Source: Corallococcus caeni (GTDB lineage: Bacteria > Myxococcota > Myxococcia > Myxococcales > Myxococcaceae). From it: a stretch of 64,000 bases of DNA. Shown here in pieces: positions 1 to 9,570 of this stretch. Numbering within the stretch: the first letter of the stretch is position 1; the number at the start of each line of letters is the position of its first letter. Under the pieces are notes generated by a model, which was not told where the DNA came from, did not search any database, and saw nothing but the letters and a program-made list of their open reading frames with translations. The translations under genes and the position numbers were made by a program. The stretch lies in contig NZ_BTTW01000013.1 in NCBI RefSeq assembly GCF_036245865.1, positions 62,001-126,000 on the forward strand, read 5' to 3'.

Positions 1-3000
1 GGAAGTACGCGATGCGCGCCGCGAGGATGGACGTGTCGTTGCCCCAGATGGCCTGGGCCTCGCGCTTGATGCCGGCCTGGGCCATGCGCAGGCCGTAGTC
101 GCCCACGTCGACCCCGACGTAGACGCCGCAGCGCTTCTCCGACATGGACCGCGCCGCGTAGCCCGCGTCCTCCAGCGCCTTCCACGCCTCCTCCAGGAAC
201 ACGCGCTGCTGCGGGTCGGACAGGTCCGCCTCGCGCCCCGCGATGTTGAAGAAGGCCGCGTCGAACTTGTCGATGTCGTCGAGCACCGCGCCGTAGCGGC
301 AGTTCGTCGCGTCGAGGTTGCGCGGATCCGGGTCGTAGTACGCGTCGATGTCCCAGCGGTCCTTGGGAATCTCGCCGACCAGGTTGTCGCCCGCGGCCAG
401 CCGCTTCCAGAAGGTGTCCAGGTCGGGCGCACCGGGGAAGCGCCCGGACATGCCGATGACGGCGATGGAGCGCGAGGACGGACGGGACGCGGGGGCCTCA
501 CGCACCGGCTGTGCCTGGGGCGCGGGAGGGGGCACCGTCGCGAGGACCGGCCTCGGAGCTTCCACTTGCGGCCGGGGCGCGTACGCGGGCGGCGGCTCCG
601 GGTTGACGAAGACCGGTTCAGGCTCCCGCGCGGGCGGCGCCACCGCGGCGGCCTGGGGCTTCGCCGCGTCGAGGAGGGACAGGATGTGGCGGGCCAGGGC
701 GCGGACGCTCGAGTAGTCGAAGACGACCGTGATGGGCAGTTCGAGGTCGAACGCCTCGCTGATCCGTTCGATCATCCCGGCGCCGGTGATGGAGTCGACG
801 CCGTAGTCCGAGAACGGCACCTCCGGGTTGATGACGTCCGAGCTGACGCTGAGCGCCTCGCTGGTGAGCTGGCCGATGCGGCGCTCCACCTCCGCGAGCG
901 ACGGCCCCGTCCGCACGGGCACCGCCTGCGGTGGCGGACGGGCCTCCACGGGTGCGCGGACCGGCTCCGGGGGCCGGGCGACCTCGCGCCCCTGCGCCGG
1001 ACGGCGGCCCGCGACCGCGACGGGCTCCTCCTGGGAGACGCCCAGCTTCGCCAGCGCCTCCAGTGAGCCCTTGAAGGCGACCACCTGGGGCGCGCTGCTC
1101 GCGAGCACCTGGCGCAGGGCCTCCAGACCCTCGGCGACCTCGATGGAGTGCACGCCACGCAGCTCCATGGCGCGCTGGTACTTCGGATCCGTGACGGCGC
1201 CCACGGAGCCCCAGTAGCCCCAGTTGACGACGCTCACGGGGAAGCGCGCGGAGCGGCCCAGCCACCCGGCGAAGGTGTCCTGGAACAGCGAGGCCGCGGC
1301 GTAGTTGCCCTGCCCCGCGTTCCCCGAGAAGGACTGGATGGACGAGAAGAACACCAGGAAGTCGAGCGGCTCGTCCTTCAGCACCTGGGCCAGCACCGCG
1401 CTGCCCCGGACCTTGGCATCCATCGCCTCCACGAACGCCGTGACGTCCATGCGCTCGATGGGCGCGTCGCGGAGGACCAGCGCGGAGTGCACCACGCCAT
1501 GGACCGCCCCGAAGCGCGCCTTCGCCTGGGCCATCACGTCCCGCATGCTCGCGGGGCGCGTGACGTCCGCGCGGACGTGCAGCACGCGGGCCCCGCGCGC
1601 CTCCATCGCCGCGATGCGCTCGCGCTGTCCTTCCGTCAGTGGGCCGCGTCCGGTGAGGACCAGCCGCGCCTGGAAGCGCCCGGCCAGGTCCTCCGCGAGC
1701 GCCAGCCCGATGCCGCCCAGGCCGCCGACGATGACGTAGACGCCGCCCTGGCGCAGGACTCCGTCCCCCGCCGCCTCGAGCCTTGCGGGAACGAGCTGCC
1801 GGACGTGACGGCGTCCCTCGCGCAAGGCCACGTCCAGACGGCCCTTGTGCTCAGGCTCCGCGACCAGCTGGGAGACGAGGACGCCCGGGGCATGGAGCGC
1901 GTCGCGCGCCCCCACGTCGATGCAGCTCACCGCCAGTTGCGGGTGTTCCTTCGCCAGTGACTTGCACAGGCCGTGGAGGCTGGCGCCGGACGGACGCGCC
2001 TGCTCCGTGCCGGTGACGGGGAACGCGTCCGCGGTGACGACCACCAGCTCCAGACGCTGCTGGAGCACGCCCAGCCGCGACAGGCCCTTGAGCATCCGGA
2101 ACAGCGCCAGCACGCCGCGCTCCTGGCTGGCCTCCAGCGCCTCCACGTCCTCCAGCGCGGCCGCTCGCGCGTCGATGCCCGCGAGGAAGTAGAGCCGCCG
2201 GGGCTGCCCTGCCTCGTTCCACCACGCCTCGACGCCGGCCTCGTCCGCGCTGGACCACTCCCAGCGGCCCTCGGCCTCGCGCCGGGTGCGCGCTCCCAGG
2301 CGGACCCGCAGCACGCCCGCGCGGGCATGGACCGCAGCCAGGCCGTCCTCCAGGCCCAGGCTGTCCGCCCCCGCGACGATGACCGCGCGCCCCAGTTCCC
2401 GGTCCTGCGCCGGCAGCGGCGCCTCCGCCCAGCGGGGCAGGTAGAAGAAGCTCTGCGGCCGCGCCTTGCGCTCGCGGAAGCCCAGCTCTCGCAGCTCGAC
2501 GCATACCTCGCCCTGCTCATCCAGCAGCGCGACGTCGAAGCGCGCGGGGTCCTGCATCCGCACCCGCGCATACGCCCTGCCCGACGCCGGCAGCGGGCGA
2601 CGCACGTCCACGCCTCCCAGCGAGAAGGGCAGCATCAGCGCGCCGGAAGACGACGTGAGCGCGGCGACGGCCTGCGCTGCCGCGTCCAGCAGCTGTGGCG
2701 GGAGGCTCCAGCGGCTGCCCTCCGGCGCGGTGCCCTCCAGGCGGCCCAGGGCCTCGCTTGCGTCGCTCCACACCTCGCGCAGGGCGCGGAAGGTGGGGCC
2801 GTAGTGGATCCCCATCCGGGCGAAGCGCTGGTGCAGCACCTCGCCGTCGACGTGGTGCGTGCTCCGGGCCTGGAACGGACGGAGCGCGAACGGTTCGGAG
2901 CCCGCGCGCTCGACCGCCGCCTCGATGCGTCCCTTGCAGTGCAGGACCGCGTCGTCGCCCTCGCCGGAGCGGACCTCGAAGAGGGCGTGGGCGCCCTTCT

Positions 3001-6000
3001 CCTCCAGCGTGGTCCACAGCACCTTCTGCCCACCGTCGAGGACGCAGGGCTGGAGCCAGAGCACCTGCGAGAGGGACACCGGCCCCTCGCCGTGCGAGGC
3101 CGCGAAGGCCTCACGGGCCAGTTCGAGGTAGGCCATGCCCGGCAGCACGCCCGCGCCGTTCACGCGGTGATCCGCCACCAGCGGCGACGAGGCCTCCAGC
3201 ACCGTGCGGCGACGGACGGCCGCTGCCGGTGCCTGCACGGTCCGGGGCGCTTCGGGGAGGGCCGCGCCCATGACGGGCGTGACCCAGTGACGCTCCTGCG
3301 CGAAGGGGTACGTGGGCAGCGGCACGCGCAGGTGGGGACCCGGGAACAGCGCCGCCCAGTTCAACGGCGCGGCCTTCACGTAGAGCGACGCCAGCGAGGA
3401 GAGCTTCTCCTGGGCCCCTTCCCCGACCTGCGCGTCCGGCGAGGCCAGCTCCGCCATCAGCGTGCGGCCCAGCTCCTTGAGGAGCGGATCCACCTTCCGC
3501 CCCGCTTCCTGCGGGTCGGACGTGAACTGGTACGGCACCTCGCGTCCCGCCAGGGCCGCCTCGATGCCGTCGAGCAGCTCGCGGTGGCTGCGCACCACGA
3601 ACGCCGTGCGCGCCTTGTGGTGGGCCCGCCCCACGAGCAGCGTGTAGGCGATGTCGCCCAGCCGGTGCGACTCACCGTGGCGGCGAAGCCAGGTGGCCAT
3701 GTCCTCCAGCCGCCGCATCAGGGCCTCCTCCGTCTTGCCGGAGAAGACGACGAGGCGCGCGGTGCCCCTCGCCTCCCGGGGCACGGAGGCCCGCGCGGGG
3801 GGCTCCTCCAGCAGGACGTGCGCGTTGGTGCCGCTGAAGGCGAAGCCGCTGAGGGCCGCGCGGCGGGGACCGTTGCCGGGCACGGTCCAGTCGCGCAGCG
3901 TGGTGTTCACGACGAACGGCGTCGCGGCGAAGTCGATGTTGCTGTTCTGCCGCTCGAAGTGGAGAGAGGGCGGCAGCTGCCGGTGCTGGAAGGACAGCAG
4001 GACCTTGATGAGGCCGGCCACGCCCGCGGCGGCGGACGTGTGGCCCAGGTTCGACTTCACCGACCCGAGGAAGCAGAACTGCTTGCGGTCGGTGTAGCGC
4101 GAGAAGGCCTCCGTGAGCGCCTCCACCTCGATGGGGTCGCCCAGCTTCGTGCCCGTGCCGTGCGCCTCCACGTACGTCACGGACTCCGGGCTGATGCCGG
4201 CGCGCTGGTAGACCTGGAGCTCCAGCTCCGTCTGCGCGTCCGAGCTGGGCGCGGAGATGCCGTTCGTCTTGCCGTCCTGGTTGGTCCCGGAGCCCCGGAT
4301 GACGCCGTACACGTGGTCGCCGTCACGGAGCGCGTCCGCGAGCCGCTTGAGGACGACGACGCCCACGCCCTCGCCGGGGACGAAGCCGTCCGCCCGGTCG
4401 TCGAAGGCGCGGCAGCGCCCGTTGGGCGAGAGCATGCCGGCCTTGCTCATCTGGATGTACGGATCCTCGGTGATGTAGAGCGTCACGCCGCCCGCGAGCA
4501 TCAGGTCCACGTCGCCCGCGAGCAGGCTGCGCACGGCCAGGTGCGTGGCCACGAGCGACGACGAGCAGGCGGTGTCCAGCGCCAGCGCGGGCCCCTTGAG
4601 GTTCAGGAGGTACGCGATGCGCGCGGCGAGGATGGAGTTGGAATTGCCCAGGAGCTGGAGGGCGGGGCTCCGGTCGGGGTCCGCCAGGCCCACCAGCCGG
4701 TTGTAGTCGTTGTTCATCACCCCGACGTAGACGCCGCAGCGGGCCTTGCTGAGCTGCTCCGGCGAGTAGCCCGCGTCCTCCAGCGCCTTCCAGGACTCCT
4801 GGAGGAACAGGCGCTGCTGCGGGTCCATCAGCCGGGCCTCGGCCGGGGAGATGCTGAAGAAGAGCGGGTCGAACTTGTCGATGTCCGACAGGAAGCCGCC
4901 CCACTTGCTGTAGGAGCGCTCCTTCTTCTTCGGATCCGGATCGTAGTAGCGCTGGATGTCCCAGCGCTCCGGGGGAATCTCCGTCACCGAGTCCACGCCC
5001 GCCGCGAGGTGGGCCCAGTATTCGTCCAGGTTCCGGGCGCCCGGGAAGCGCGCGGACATGCCGATGATGGCGACGTCGGTGGACGCGGCCACGGCGGGGG
5101 CCGGAGCGGGAGCCGGAGTCGGCTCGGGAGCGCTCGCCGTGGGCTTGCGCTTCAGGGTCACGTGGAACGGAGGAGGCTCAGCCTCCAGCGCGTCAGGTGC
5201 GCGCGGGCGGTCAGCCACCGGGTTGGACACGCGCGGCGCGGTGGTGGAAGCGCGGGGCTCCGGCTCGGGAGCACGTGGCGCGGGGATGGGCGCGCGAGTG
5301 ACCGGCTCGGCGGCCTGCGGTGCGGGCGCCGTTGCCGACGCGGCGGCGGGGACCTGCGCGGCCAGGTACTCGGCCAGCCGGAGGACCGACGGATGGTCGT
5401 AGAGCTTGTTGACCTTGAGCTTGAGCTGGAGGTCCTGGCTCAACCCCTTGGTCAGCTCCACCATGAGGATCGAATCCAGCCCCAGCTCGAGGAAGTTCTT
5501 CTCCTCGTCGATGTCCCCGGGCTCGCAGAAGAGCACGCGCGCCAGGGCCCCCTTCACGGTCTGCTTGAGACCTTCCGACCGGGCCCGGGCCTCCGCTGGC
5601 TTCACGGCGGGAGCAGCCGGCGGCGCGACGACCTCGGGCGCGGCGGCGCGGACGGTCTCGACCGGGGCCACGGGGGCCTCCTCGCGCGGCGTCTCCCTCG
5701 CCGAGGTCTGCCCGGGCCGCCGCAGCTGGATCTTGGGTCTGTTCACGATGGGGACCTCATGTCGGGGGGGCGGCGGGGACGCCGGAGCGACCTCCGCGGC
5801 GGAAGGCGTGGGCCGGCTGGAAACAGCGGGCGGCAGGACGACGGCGGGTGCGGAAGCCACGGGCTCCGCCGCGCGCTGGACCGTTGGCGCGCGGTGCTCG
5901 CCAATCCAGTGGCGCTTCCTCACGAACGGATAGGTGGGCATCGAGACGCGCTGCCGCGAACGCCCCGCATGCAGGGCCGCCCGCCAATCCACGCGCGCCC

Positions 6001-7762
6001 CCGCCACCCAGGCACGCGCCAGCGCTTCGGCGTCGGCCGTCTCCGCCGGAGGCGATGCGGCCGCCTCCGAGAGCCCCCGGACGCGGCCGTGGAAGACAGG
6101 GCCCGAAGCAGGCTGCTCGGACGCGAAGGCCTGGAGCGCGTCCGCCAGCGCCTCCTCCGTGGAGGCCACGACCGCGAGCCGCTCCTCCATGGCCTGCCGT
6201 CCCACCTGCGACGTGAAGGCGATGTCCGCCAGCGCCGCATGACGCGCCCCACGGCCGCGCGCCCGCGCGTTCCCCACCAGGAACGCCGCCACCTGCCGCG
6301 CATGGACCCGGAGCCGCTCCAGGTTCTTCGCGGAGAGCACCAGGACGACCGGCCCGGCCCCGGGCGCGTCCGGCCGCGGCGGCGCCACGTACTCCTCGAC
6401 CAGGACGTGCGCGTTCGCCCCGCCCGCCCCGAAGGAGCTGATCCCCGCCCGGCGCGGCACCTGCCGCACGCGCCCGCCCTCCTCCACCTCCGGCCTGCGC
6501 CACTCCGTCAGCTCGCGCTGCACGTAGAAGGGCGACGCGTCGAAGTCGATCTTCGGGTTGGGGCGCTCCGAGTGCGGCGACGGGACGAGCATCCCCTCGC
6601 GCAGCTGCAGCACGACCTTGGTCAACGCCGCGATGCCCGCCGCGGACTCCAGGTGCCCGATGTTCGCCTTCAGCGACCCGAGCGCGCAGAAGCGCCGCTC
6701 CTGCGTGTGCTCGCGAAACGCGCGCTGGAGCGCGGCCACCTCGATGGGGTCCCCCAACGACGTGCCCGTCCCGTGGGCCTCCACGTAGCTCAGCGTGCGC
6801 GCGTGGACGCCGGTCTCCGCCAGCACGCGGGAGATGACCCGCTGCTGCGCGTGCGGATTGGGGACGGTGTAGCCGCTCGTCTTGCCCCCGGCGTTGACCG
6901 CGCTGCCGAGGATGACCGCGTGGATCCGGTCGCCGTCGACGAGCGCCTGCTCCAGCGTCTTCAGCAGGACGGCGCCCACGCCCTCGCCGTCCACGAAGCC
7001 GTCCGCGCCCTCCCCGAAGGCGCGGCACGCGTCCCCCCGGGACAGCATCTTCATGCTGCTGAGGGCGTGGTAGTGCATCGGGTGGAGGATGAGGTTCACC
7101 CCTCCCGCTATCGCGGCCCGGCACTCGCCACGGCGCAGGCTCTCACACGCCAGGTGCAGCGCCGTGAAGGACGACGAGCAGGCGGAGTCCACCGCGAAGC
7201 TGGGACCGGACAGGTTGAGGTGGTACGAGACGCGGTTGGCCACGGACCAGTACGGGCTGCGCGCGGCGGTCCGCTGTCCGGCGCCCCACGCCTCCGACGC
7301 CACCCACCCGTAGCCGCCGTTCATCACCCCCACGAACACGCCCACGTCCCGGTCCAGCGACGGCGCGCTCACGTCGTAGCCCGCGTCCTCGAAGGTGGCC
7401 CACGCCACCTCCAGGAACTGCCGCTCCTGGGGATCCATCGCGTCGGCTTCACGCGGGGAGAGGTTGAAGAACGCCGCGTCGAACGCGTCCGCGTCCGCGA
7501 TGAACCCGCCCCACCGGCTGTAGATGGCCTCCGGCGCCTCCGGGTCATCCGAGTGGAAGCGCCGCCAATCCCAGCGCGTGGGAGGGATTTCGCTGATGCA
7601 GTTGCGGCCGGCCTTCAGGTTCTCCCACAGTGCGTCAAGCTTTTCCGCCTGGGGATAGCGGCCACTCATCCCAACGATGGCGATGGCCTGGGCGCGAGCC
7701 CCCGGACGGCGGCCCTGCAGAAGGCGGATCAGCAGCTCCCGCTTCTCCCCTTCCGACAGCAT
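1..7762 (-). CDS. Polyketide synthase, AT-less (trans-AT type), 3' end beyond the window
   Basis: Multidomain type I polyketide synthase of at least 2587 residues, open at the left edge. Domains in order: KS1 about residues 24-450 (DSACSSS with Cys195, then HGTGT and NIGH), ACP1 (GLDSI, Ser764), KS2 about 900-1320 (DTACSSS, Cys1066), DH (HxxxGxxxLP at His1532, second acidic residue DAAAQ at Asp1693), KR (GGLGGIG near 2012, QGNYAAA Tyr2154), ACP2 (GVDSI, Ser2324), and KS3 from about 2433 to the edge. Both complete KS domains end in a post-KS linker of the PTYPFxxxRHW type. No acyltransferase domain or GHSxG motif is seen, so malonyl units should be loaded in trans. The protein starts directly with a KS, so it is an elongation protein, not a loading one. 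ATG at 7762 has AGAGG four bases upstream; an in-frame GTG at 7789 is possible. Pro/Ala-rich linkers separate the modules. The product is unknown. Confidence 0.93.
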   Translation of the reverse strand, partial: MLSEGEKRELLIRLLQGRRPGARAQAIAIVGMSGRYPQAEKLDALWENLKAGRNCISEIPPTRWDWRRFHSDDPEAPEAIYSRWGGFIADADAFDAAFFNLSPREADAMDPQERQFLEVAWATFEDAGYDVSAPSLDRDVGVFVGVMNGGYGWVASEAWGAGQRTAARSPYWSVANRVSYHLNLSGPSFAVDSACSSSFTALHLACESLRRGECRAAIAGGVNLILHPMHYHALSSMKMLSRGDACRAFGEGADGFVDGEGVGAVLLKTLEQALVDGDRIHAVILGSAVNAGGKTSGYTVPNPHAQQRVISRVLAETGVHARTLSYVEAHGTGTSLGDPIEVAALQRAFREHTQERRFCALGSLKANIGHLESAAGIAALTKVVLQLREGMLVPSPHSERPNPKIDFDASPFYVQRELTEWRRPEVEEGGRVRQVPRRAGISSFGAGGANAHVLVEEYVAPPRPDAPGAGPVVLVLSAKNLERLRVHARQVAAFLVGNARARGRGARHAALADIAFTSQVGRQAMEERLAVVASTEEALADALQAFASEQPASGPVFHGRVRGLSEAAASPPAETADAEALARAWVAGARVDWRAALHAGRSRQRVSMPTYPFVRKRHWIGEHRAPTVQRAAEPVASAPAVVLPPAVSSRPTPSAAEVAPASPPPPRHEVPIVNRPKIQLRRPGQTSARETPREEAPVAPVETVRAAAPEVVAPPAAPAVKPAEARARSEGLKQTVKGALARVLFCEPGDIDEEKNFLELGLDSILMVELTKGLSQDLQLKLKVNKLYDHPSVLRLAEYLAAQVPAAASATAPAPQAAEPVTRAPIPAPRAPEPEPRASTTAPRVSNPVADRPRAPDALEAEPPPFHVTLKRKPTASAPEPTPAPAPAPAVAASTDVAIIGMSARFPGARNLDEYWAHLAAGVDSVTEIPPERWDIQRYYDPDPKKKERSYSKWGGFLSDIDKFDPLFFSISPAEARLMDPQQRLFLQESWKALEDAGYSPEQLSKARCGVYVGVMNNDYNRLVGLADPDRSPALQLLGNSNSILAARIAYLLNLKGPALALDTACSSSLVATHLAVRSLLAGDVDLMLAGGVTLYITEDPYIQMSKAGMLSPNGRCRAFDDRADGFVPGEGVGVVVLKRLADALRDGDHVYGVIRGSGTNQDGKTNGISAPSSDAQTELELQVYQRAGISPESVTYVEAHGTGTKLGDPIEVEALTEAFSRYTDRKQFCFLGSVKSNLGHTSAAAGVAGLIKVLLSFQHRQLPPSLHFERQNSNIDFAATPFVVNTTLRDWTVPGNGPRRAALSGFAFSGTNAHVLLEEPPARASVPREARGTARLVVFSGKTEEALMRRLEDMATWLRRHGESHRLGDIAYTLLVGRAHHKARTAFVVRSHRELLDGIEAALAGREVPYQFTSDPQEAGRKVDPLLKELGRTLMAELASPDAQVGEGAQEKLSSLASLYVKAAPLNWAALFPGPHLRVPLPTYPFAQERHWVTPVMGAALPEAPRTVQAPAAAVRRRTVLEASSPLVADHRVNGAGVLPGMAYLELAREAFAASHGEGPVSLSQVLWLQPCVLDGGQKVLWTTLEEKGAHALFEVRSGEGDDAVLHCKGRIEAAVERAGSEPFALRPFQARSTHHVDGEVLHQRFARMGIHYGPTFRALREVWSDASEALGRLEGTAPEGSRWSLPPQLLDAAAQAVAALTSSSGALMLPFSLGGVDVRRPLPASGRAYARVRMQDPARFDVALLDEQGEVCVELRELGFRERKARPQSFFYLPRWAEAPLPAQDRELGRAVIVAGADSLGLEDGLAAVHARAGVLRVRLGARTRREAEGRWEWSSADEAGVEAWWNEAGQPRRLYFLAGIDARAAALEDVEALEASQERGVLALFRMLKGLSRLGVLQQRLELVVVTADAFPVTGTEQARPSGASLHGLCKSLAKEHPQLAVSCIDVGARDALHAPGVLVSQLVAEPEHKGRLDVALREGRRHVRQLVPARLEAAGDGVLRQGGVYVIVGGLGGIGLALAEDLAGRFQARLVLTGRGPLTEGQRERIAAMEARGARVLHVRADVTRPASMRDVMAQAKARFGAVHGVVHSALVLRDAPIERMDVTAFVEAMDAKVRGSAVLAQVLKDEPLDFLVFFSSIQSFSGNAGQGNYAAASLFQDTFAGWLGRSARFPVSVVNWGYWGSVGAVTDPKYQRAMELRGVHSIEVAEGLEALRQVLASSAPQVVAFKGSLEALAKLGVSQEEPVAVAGRRPAQGREVARPPEPVRAPVEARPPPQAVPVRTGPSLAEVERRIGQLTSEALSVSSDVINPEVPFSDYGVDSITGAGMIERISEAFDLELPITVVFDYSSVRALARHILSLLDAAKPQAAAVAPPAREPEPVFVNPEPPPAYAPRPQVEAPRPVLATVPPPAPQAQPVREAPASRPSSRSIAVIGMSGRFPGAPDLDTFWKRLAAGDNLVGEIPKDRWDIDAYYDPDPRNLDATNCRYGAVLDDIDKFDAAFFNIAGREADLSDPQQRVFLEEAWKALEDAGYAARSMSEKRCGVYVGVDVGDYGLRMAQAGIKREAQAIWGNDTSILAARIAYF

Positions 7763-7838
7763 CGGGCCTCTGGTTCCGTCTCCGCTCACGAGCAGCACGC
7801 GCGGCCATCCCCCGGCCGTCCCTCATTGAATGGCCCAC

Positions 7839-7857
7839 CCCGGATCCCCGATCCGGG
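7839..7857. repeat. Inverted repeat upstream of the PKS start
   Basis: Perfect 8-base arms CCCGGATC and GATCCGGG are separated by CCC. The repeat lies 77 bases upstream of the chosen PKS ATG. It could be an operator or an RNA hairpin in the PKS leader; nothing in the sequence decides which. Confidence 0.4.
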
Positions 7858-7863
7858 TGCGGC

Positions 7864-7892
7864 TAGATAACAAATGGAAACGCAGGTGGAAA
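7864..7892 (-). promoter_or_regulatory. Candidate promoter of the PKS gene
   Basis: On the minus strand TTTCCA (7892-7887) and TATCTA (7869-7864) are 17 bases apart, which fits sigma-70 geometry with weak hexamers. It sits in the only AT-rich patch upstream of the PKS. The inverted repeat at 7839-7857 would fall near the start of the transcript. Confidence 0.3.
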
Positions 7893-8121
7893 CCAGATCT
7901 CGCCGATTAATCCCGTGACCTGAACTTCACCGGCATCCCATTGATTCCTGAGTTGCGGGACGGTGTGGTTCTTTCCCAGATCGCTCGGGGAGTGTGGGCG
8001 GAGGATCACGACTGCAATCCCTCCCCAGGAACGCTTATGCTGTTCTCCTTGTTTAAGCCCTGAAACGCGCTGTCACGGCGCACTCCGCCCACCCCGCAGC
8101 ACCGTTCCCACAGGACACCAC

Positions 8122-9501
8122 ATGACCGAGCCGCATCTTTCGAATGGCCGTTACGTCGTCGTCACCTCGGACGGCCACGCCGGACCGCCGGCCCGCACGT
8201 TCCGGGACTACCTGGAGAAGAAGCACTGGAGCGCGTTCGAGGACTACCTGAAGGAGAGCCGGGGCACTCCGGATGGCAAGCCCGCCGCCCCCGCCGGGGC
8301 GCCCGCGGAGGCTTCGTCGGACACCTTCGTGGAGAGCATGAAGACGATTGGCCTCTCCGAGGAGGCCGCGTCCGAGTTCACGGCGACCGTGTCCTTCGCG
8401 GACGCATCGGAGAGCCTGTGGGACCCGGCGCGTCGGCTGGCGGTGCTGGAGAAGGATGGCGTGGTGGGTGACGTCATCTTCCCGGACGGCAACGTGGACA
8501 ACGAGCCGCCCTTCGGCGCGGGGTACGCACATGGCCGGCGCGGCATTGGCCAGATGGGCGGCGGCGAGCCGGGCAAGCAGCCGCAGCTGTACCCGGTGGA
8601 GCTGGTGGCCGCGGGGGCGCGCGCCTACAACCGGTGGCTGTCGGAGTTCTGTGCCACCAACCCGGGACGTCACGCGGGCGTGGCCATCCTCCCGACGCAT
8701 GACGTGGGCTTGATGGTGGAGGAGGTCAAGCGCGCGCATGCCTCCGGGCTGACGGGCGGCGTGCTGCTGCCGCTGCTGCTGCTGACGGAGATGCGCGGCT
8801 ACAACGACCCCATCTACGAGCCGCTCTGGTCGGTGTGCGAGGACCTGGGCATGCCCGTGAACGTGCACGCGGGCGGTGGCCAGCCGCCGTACGGCACGTC
8901 GCCGGACGCGTTCCTCATCCGGATGACGGAGCTCAGCTTCTACGGCTCCGCGCCCCTCTGGTACATGATGTGGGGCGGCGTGTTCGAGCGGCACCCGAAG
9001 CTCAAGGTGGTGTTCACCGAGCAGTCCGCGTACTGGGCGCCGCAGAAGCTGGCGGAGCTGGACTTCTTCTACGACATGCCGTGGTTCGCGGCGGTGCGCC
9101 AGACGCTGCGCATGAAGCCCAGCGAGTACTGGGCGCGCCAGTGCTACGTGGGGACGTTCATGTTCCGCGAGGAGGCGGAGCAGCGGCACGCCATCGGGTT
9201 GAAGAACATCCTCTGGGGGTCGGACTTCCCGCACCTGGAGGGCACGTGGCCGCACTCGAAGAAGTCGATGCAGTTCACCTTCTCCGGGATGCCGTCGCTG
9301 GACGTGTCGATGATGGTCGGAGGCAACGCCATCGACGTGTACAACTTCGACCGGCAGAAGCTGGCCCAGGTGGCGGCGAAGGTGGGCCCCCTGGCCGAAG
9401 AGGTCAACAAGCCCCTGACGCAGAGCCCGCCCGGACACCTGGGCATGGGCTTCCGCTACGGCCTGAAGTCGGCCGCGCCGCCGTCGACGTCCGCGGCGTA
9501 G
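8122..9501 (+). CDS. Amidohydrolase family protein (amidohydrolase_2 type)
   Basis: A 459-residue protein resembling the amidohydrolase-2 / ACMSD-like metal-dependent hydrolase and decarboxylase family, which folds as a TIM barrel. The N-terminal metal motif is DGH (Asp17-Gly-His19) instead of the common HxH. A NVHAGGG strand with its histidine lies near residue 250, and the C-terminal strand SDFPHLEG (about 367-374) supplies the usual late aspartate and histidine. An in-frame start exists at 7963, but ATG 8122 has AGGA six bases upstream and begins where family similarity begins, so it is preferred. The substrate is not evident. It is read divergently from the PKS gene, and a role in polyketide metabolism is only a guess from position. 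A GC-rich hairpin follows the stop codon. Confidence 0.85.
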   Translation: MTEPHLSNGRYVVVTSDGHAGPPARTFRDYLEKKHWSAFEDYLKESRGTPDGKPAAPAGAPAEASSDTFVESMKTIGLSEEAASEFTATVSFADASESLWDPARRLAVLEKDGVVGDVIFPDGNVDNEPPFGAGYAHGRRGIGQMGGGEPGKQPQLYPVELVAAGARAYNRWLSEFCATNPGRHAGVAILPTHDVGLMVEEVKRAHASGLTGGVLLPLLLLTEMRGYNDPIYEPLWSVCEDLGMPVNVHAGGGQPPYGTSPDAFLIRMTELSFYGSAPLWYMMWGGVFERHPKLKVVFTEQSAYWAPQKLAELDFFYDMPWFAAVRQTLRMKPSEYWARQCYVGTFMFREEAEQRHAIGLKNILWGSDFPHLEGTWPHSKKSMQFTFSGMPSLDVSMMVGGNAIDVYNFDRQKLAQVAAKVGPLAEEVNKPLTQSPPGHLGMGFRYGLKSAAPPSTSAA

Positions 9502-9511
9502 CGCTCCATCC

Positions 9512-9536
9512 GGGGGCCCCTTGCGTGCGGGCCCCC
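9512..9536 (+). terminator. GC-rich hairpin after the amidohydrolase
   Basis: Perfect 8-base arms GGGGGCCC (9512-9519) and GGGCCCCC (9529-9536) flank a 9-base loop, 10 bases after the amidohydrolase stop codon. There is no T-run downstream, so it is either a weak terminator or an mRNA-end-stabilising hairpin. Confidence 0.45.
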
Positions 9537-9570
9537 TGGGTCGTTGAAGAGGGGTGGTAGCGTCCCGGGC

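Larger units (their letters stand above)
7763..8121. other. Divergent intergenic region between PKS and amidohydrolase
   Basis: This 359-base gap is locally AT-richer (about 7860-7970) than the surrounding coding DNA and holds no convincing gene. It must carry the start signals of the leftward PKS gene and the rightward amidohydrolase gene. A short inverted repeat and a weak promoter-like pair are listed separately. A TATGCT hexamer near 8036-8041 could be a -10 box for the rightward gene, but no good -35 box accompanies it. Confidence 0.6.

Noticed and set aside
1973..7870. Very long plus-strand open frame (1965 codons) opposite the PKS
   Set aside because: Arg/Ala/His/Gln-rich translation without domains; it is the antisense shadow of a well-defined PKS frame in high-G+C DNA.
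7963..8121. Extended N-terminus of the amidohydrolase
   Set aside because: The added residues have no family similarity or good ribosome site, and ATG 8122 has AGGA at normal spacing.
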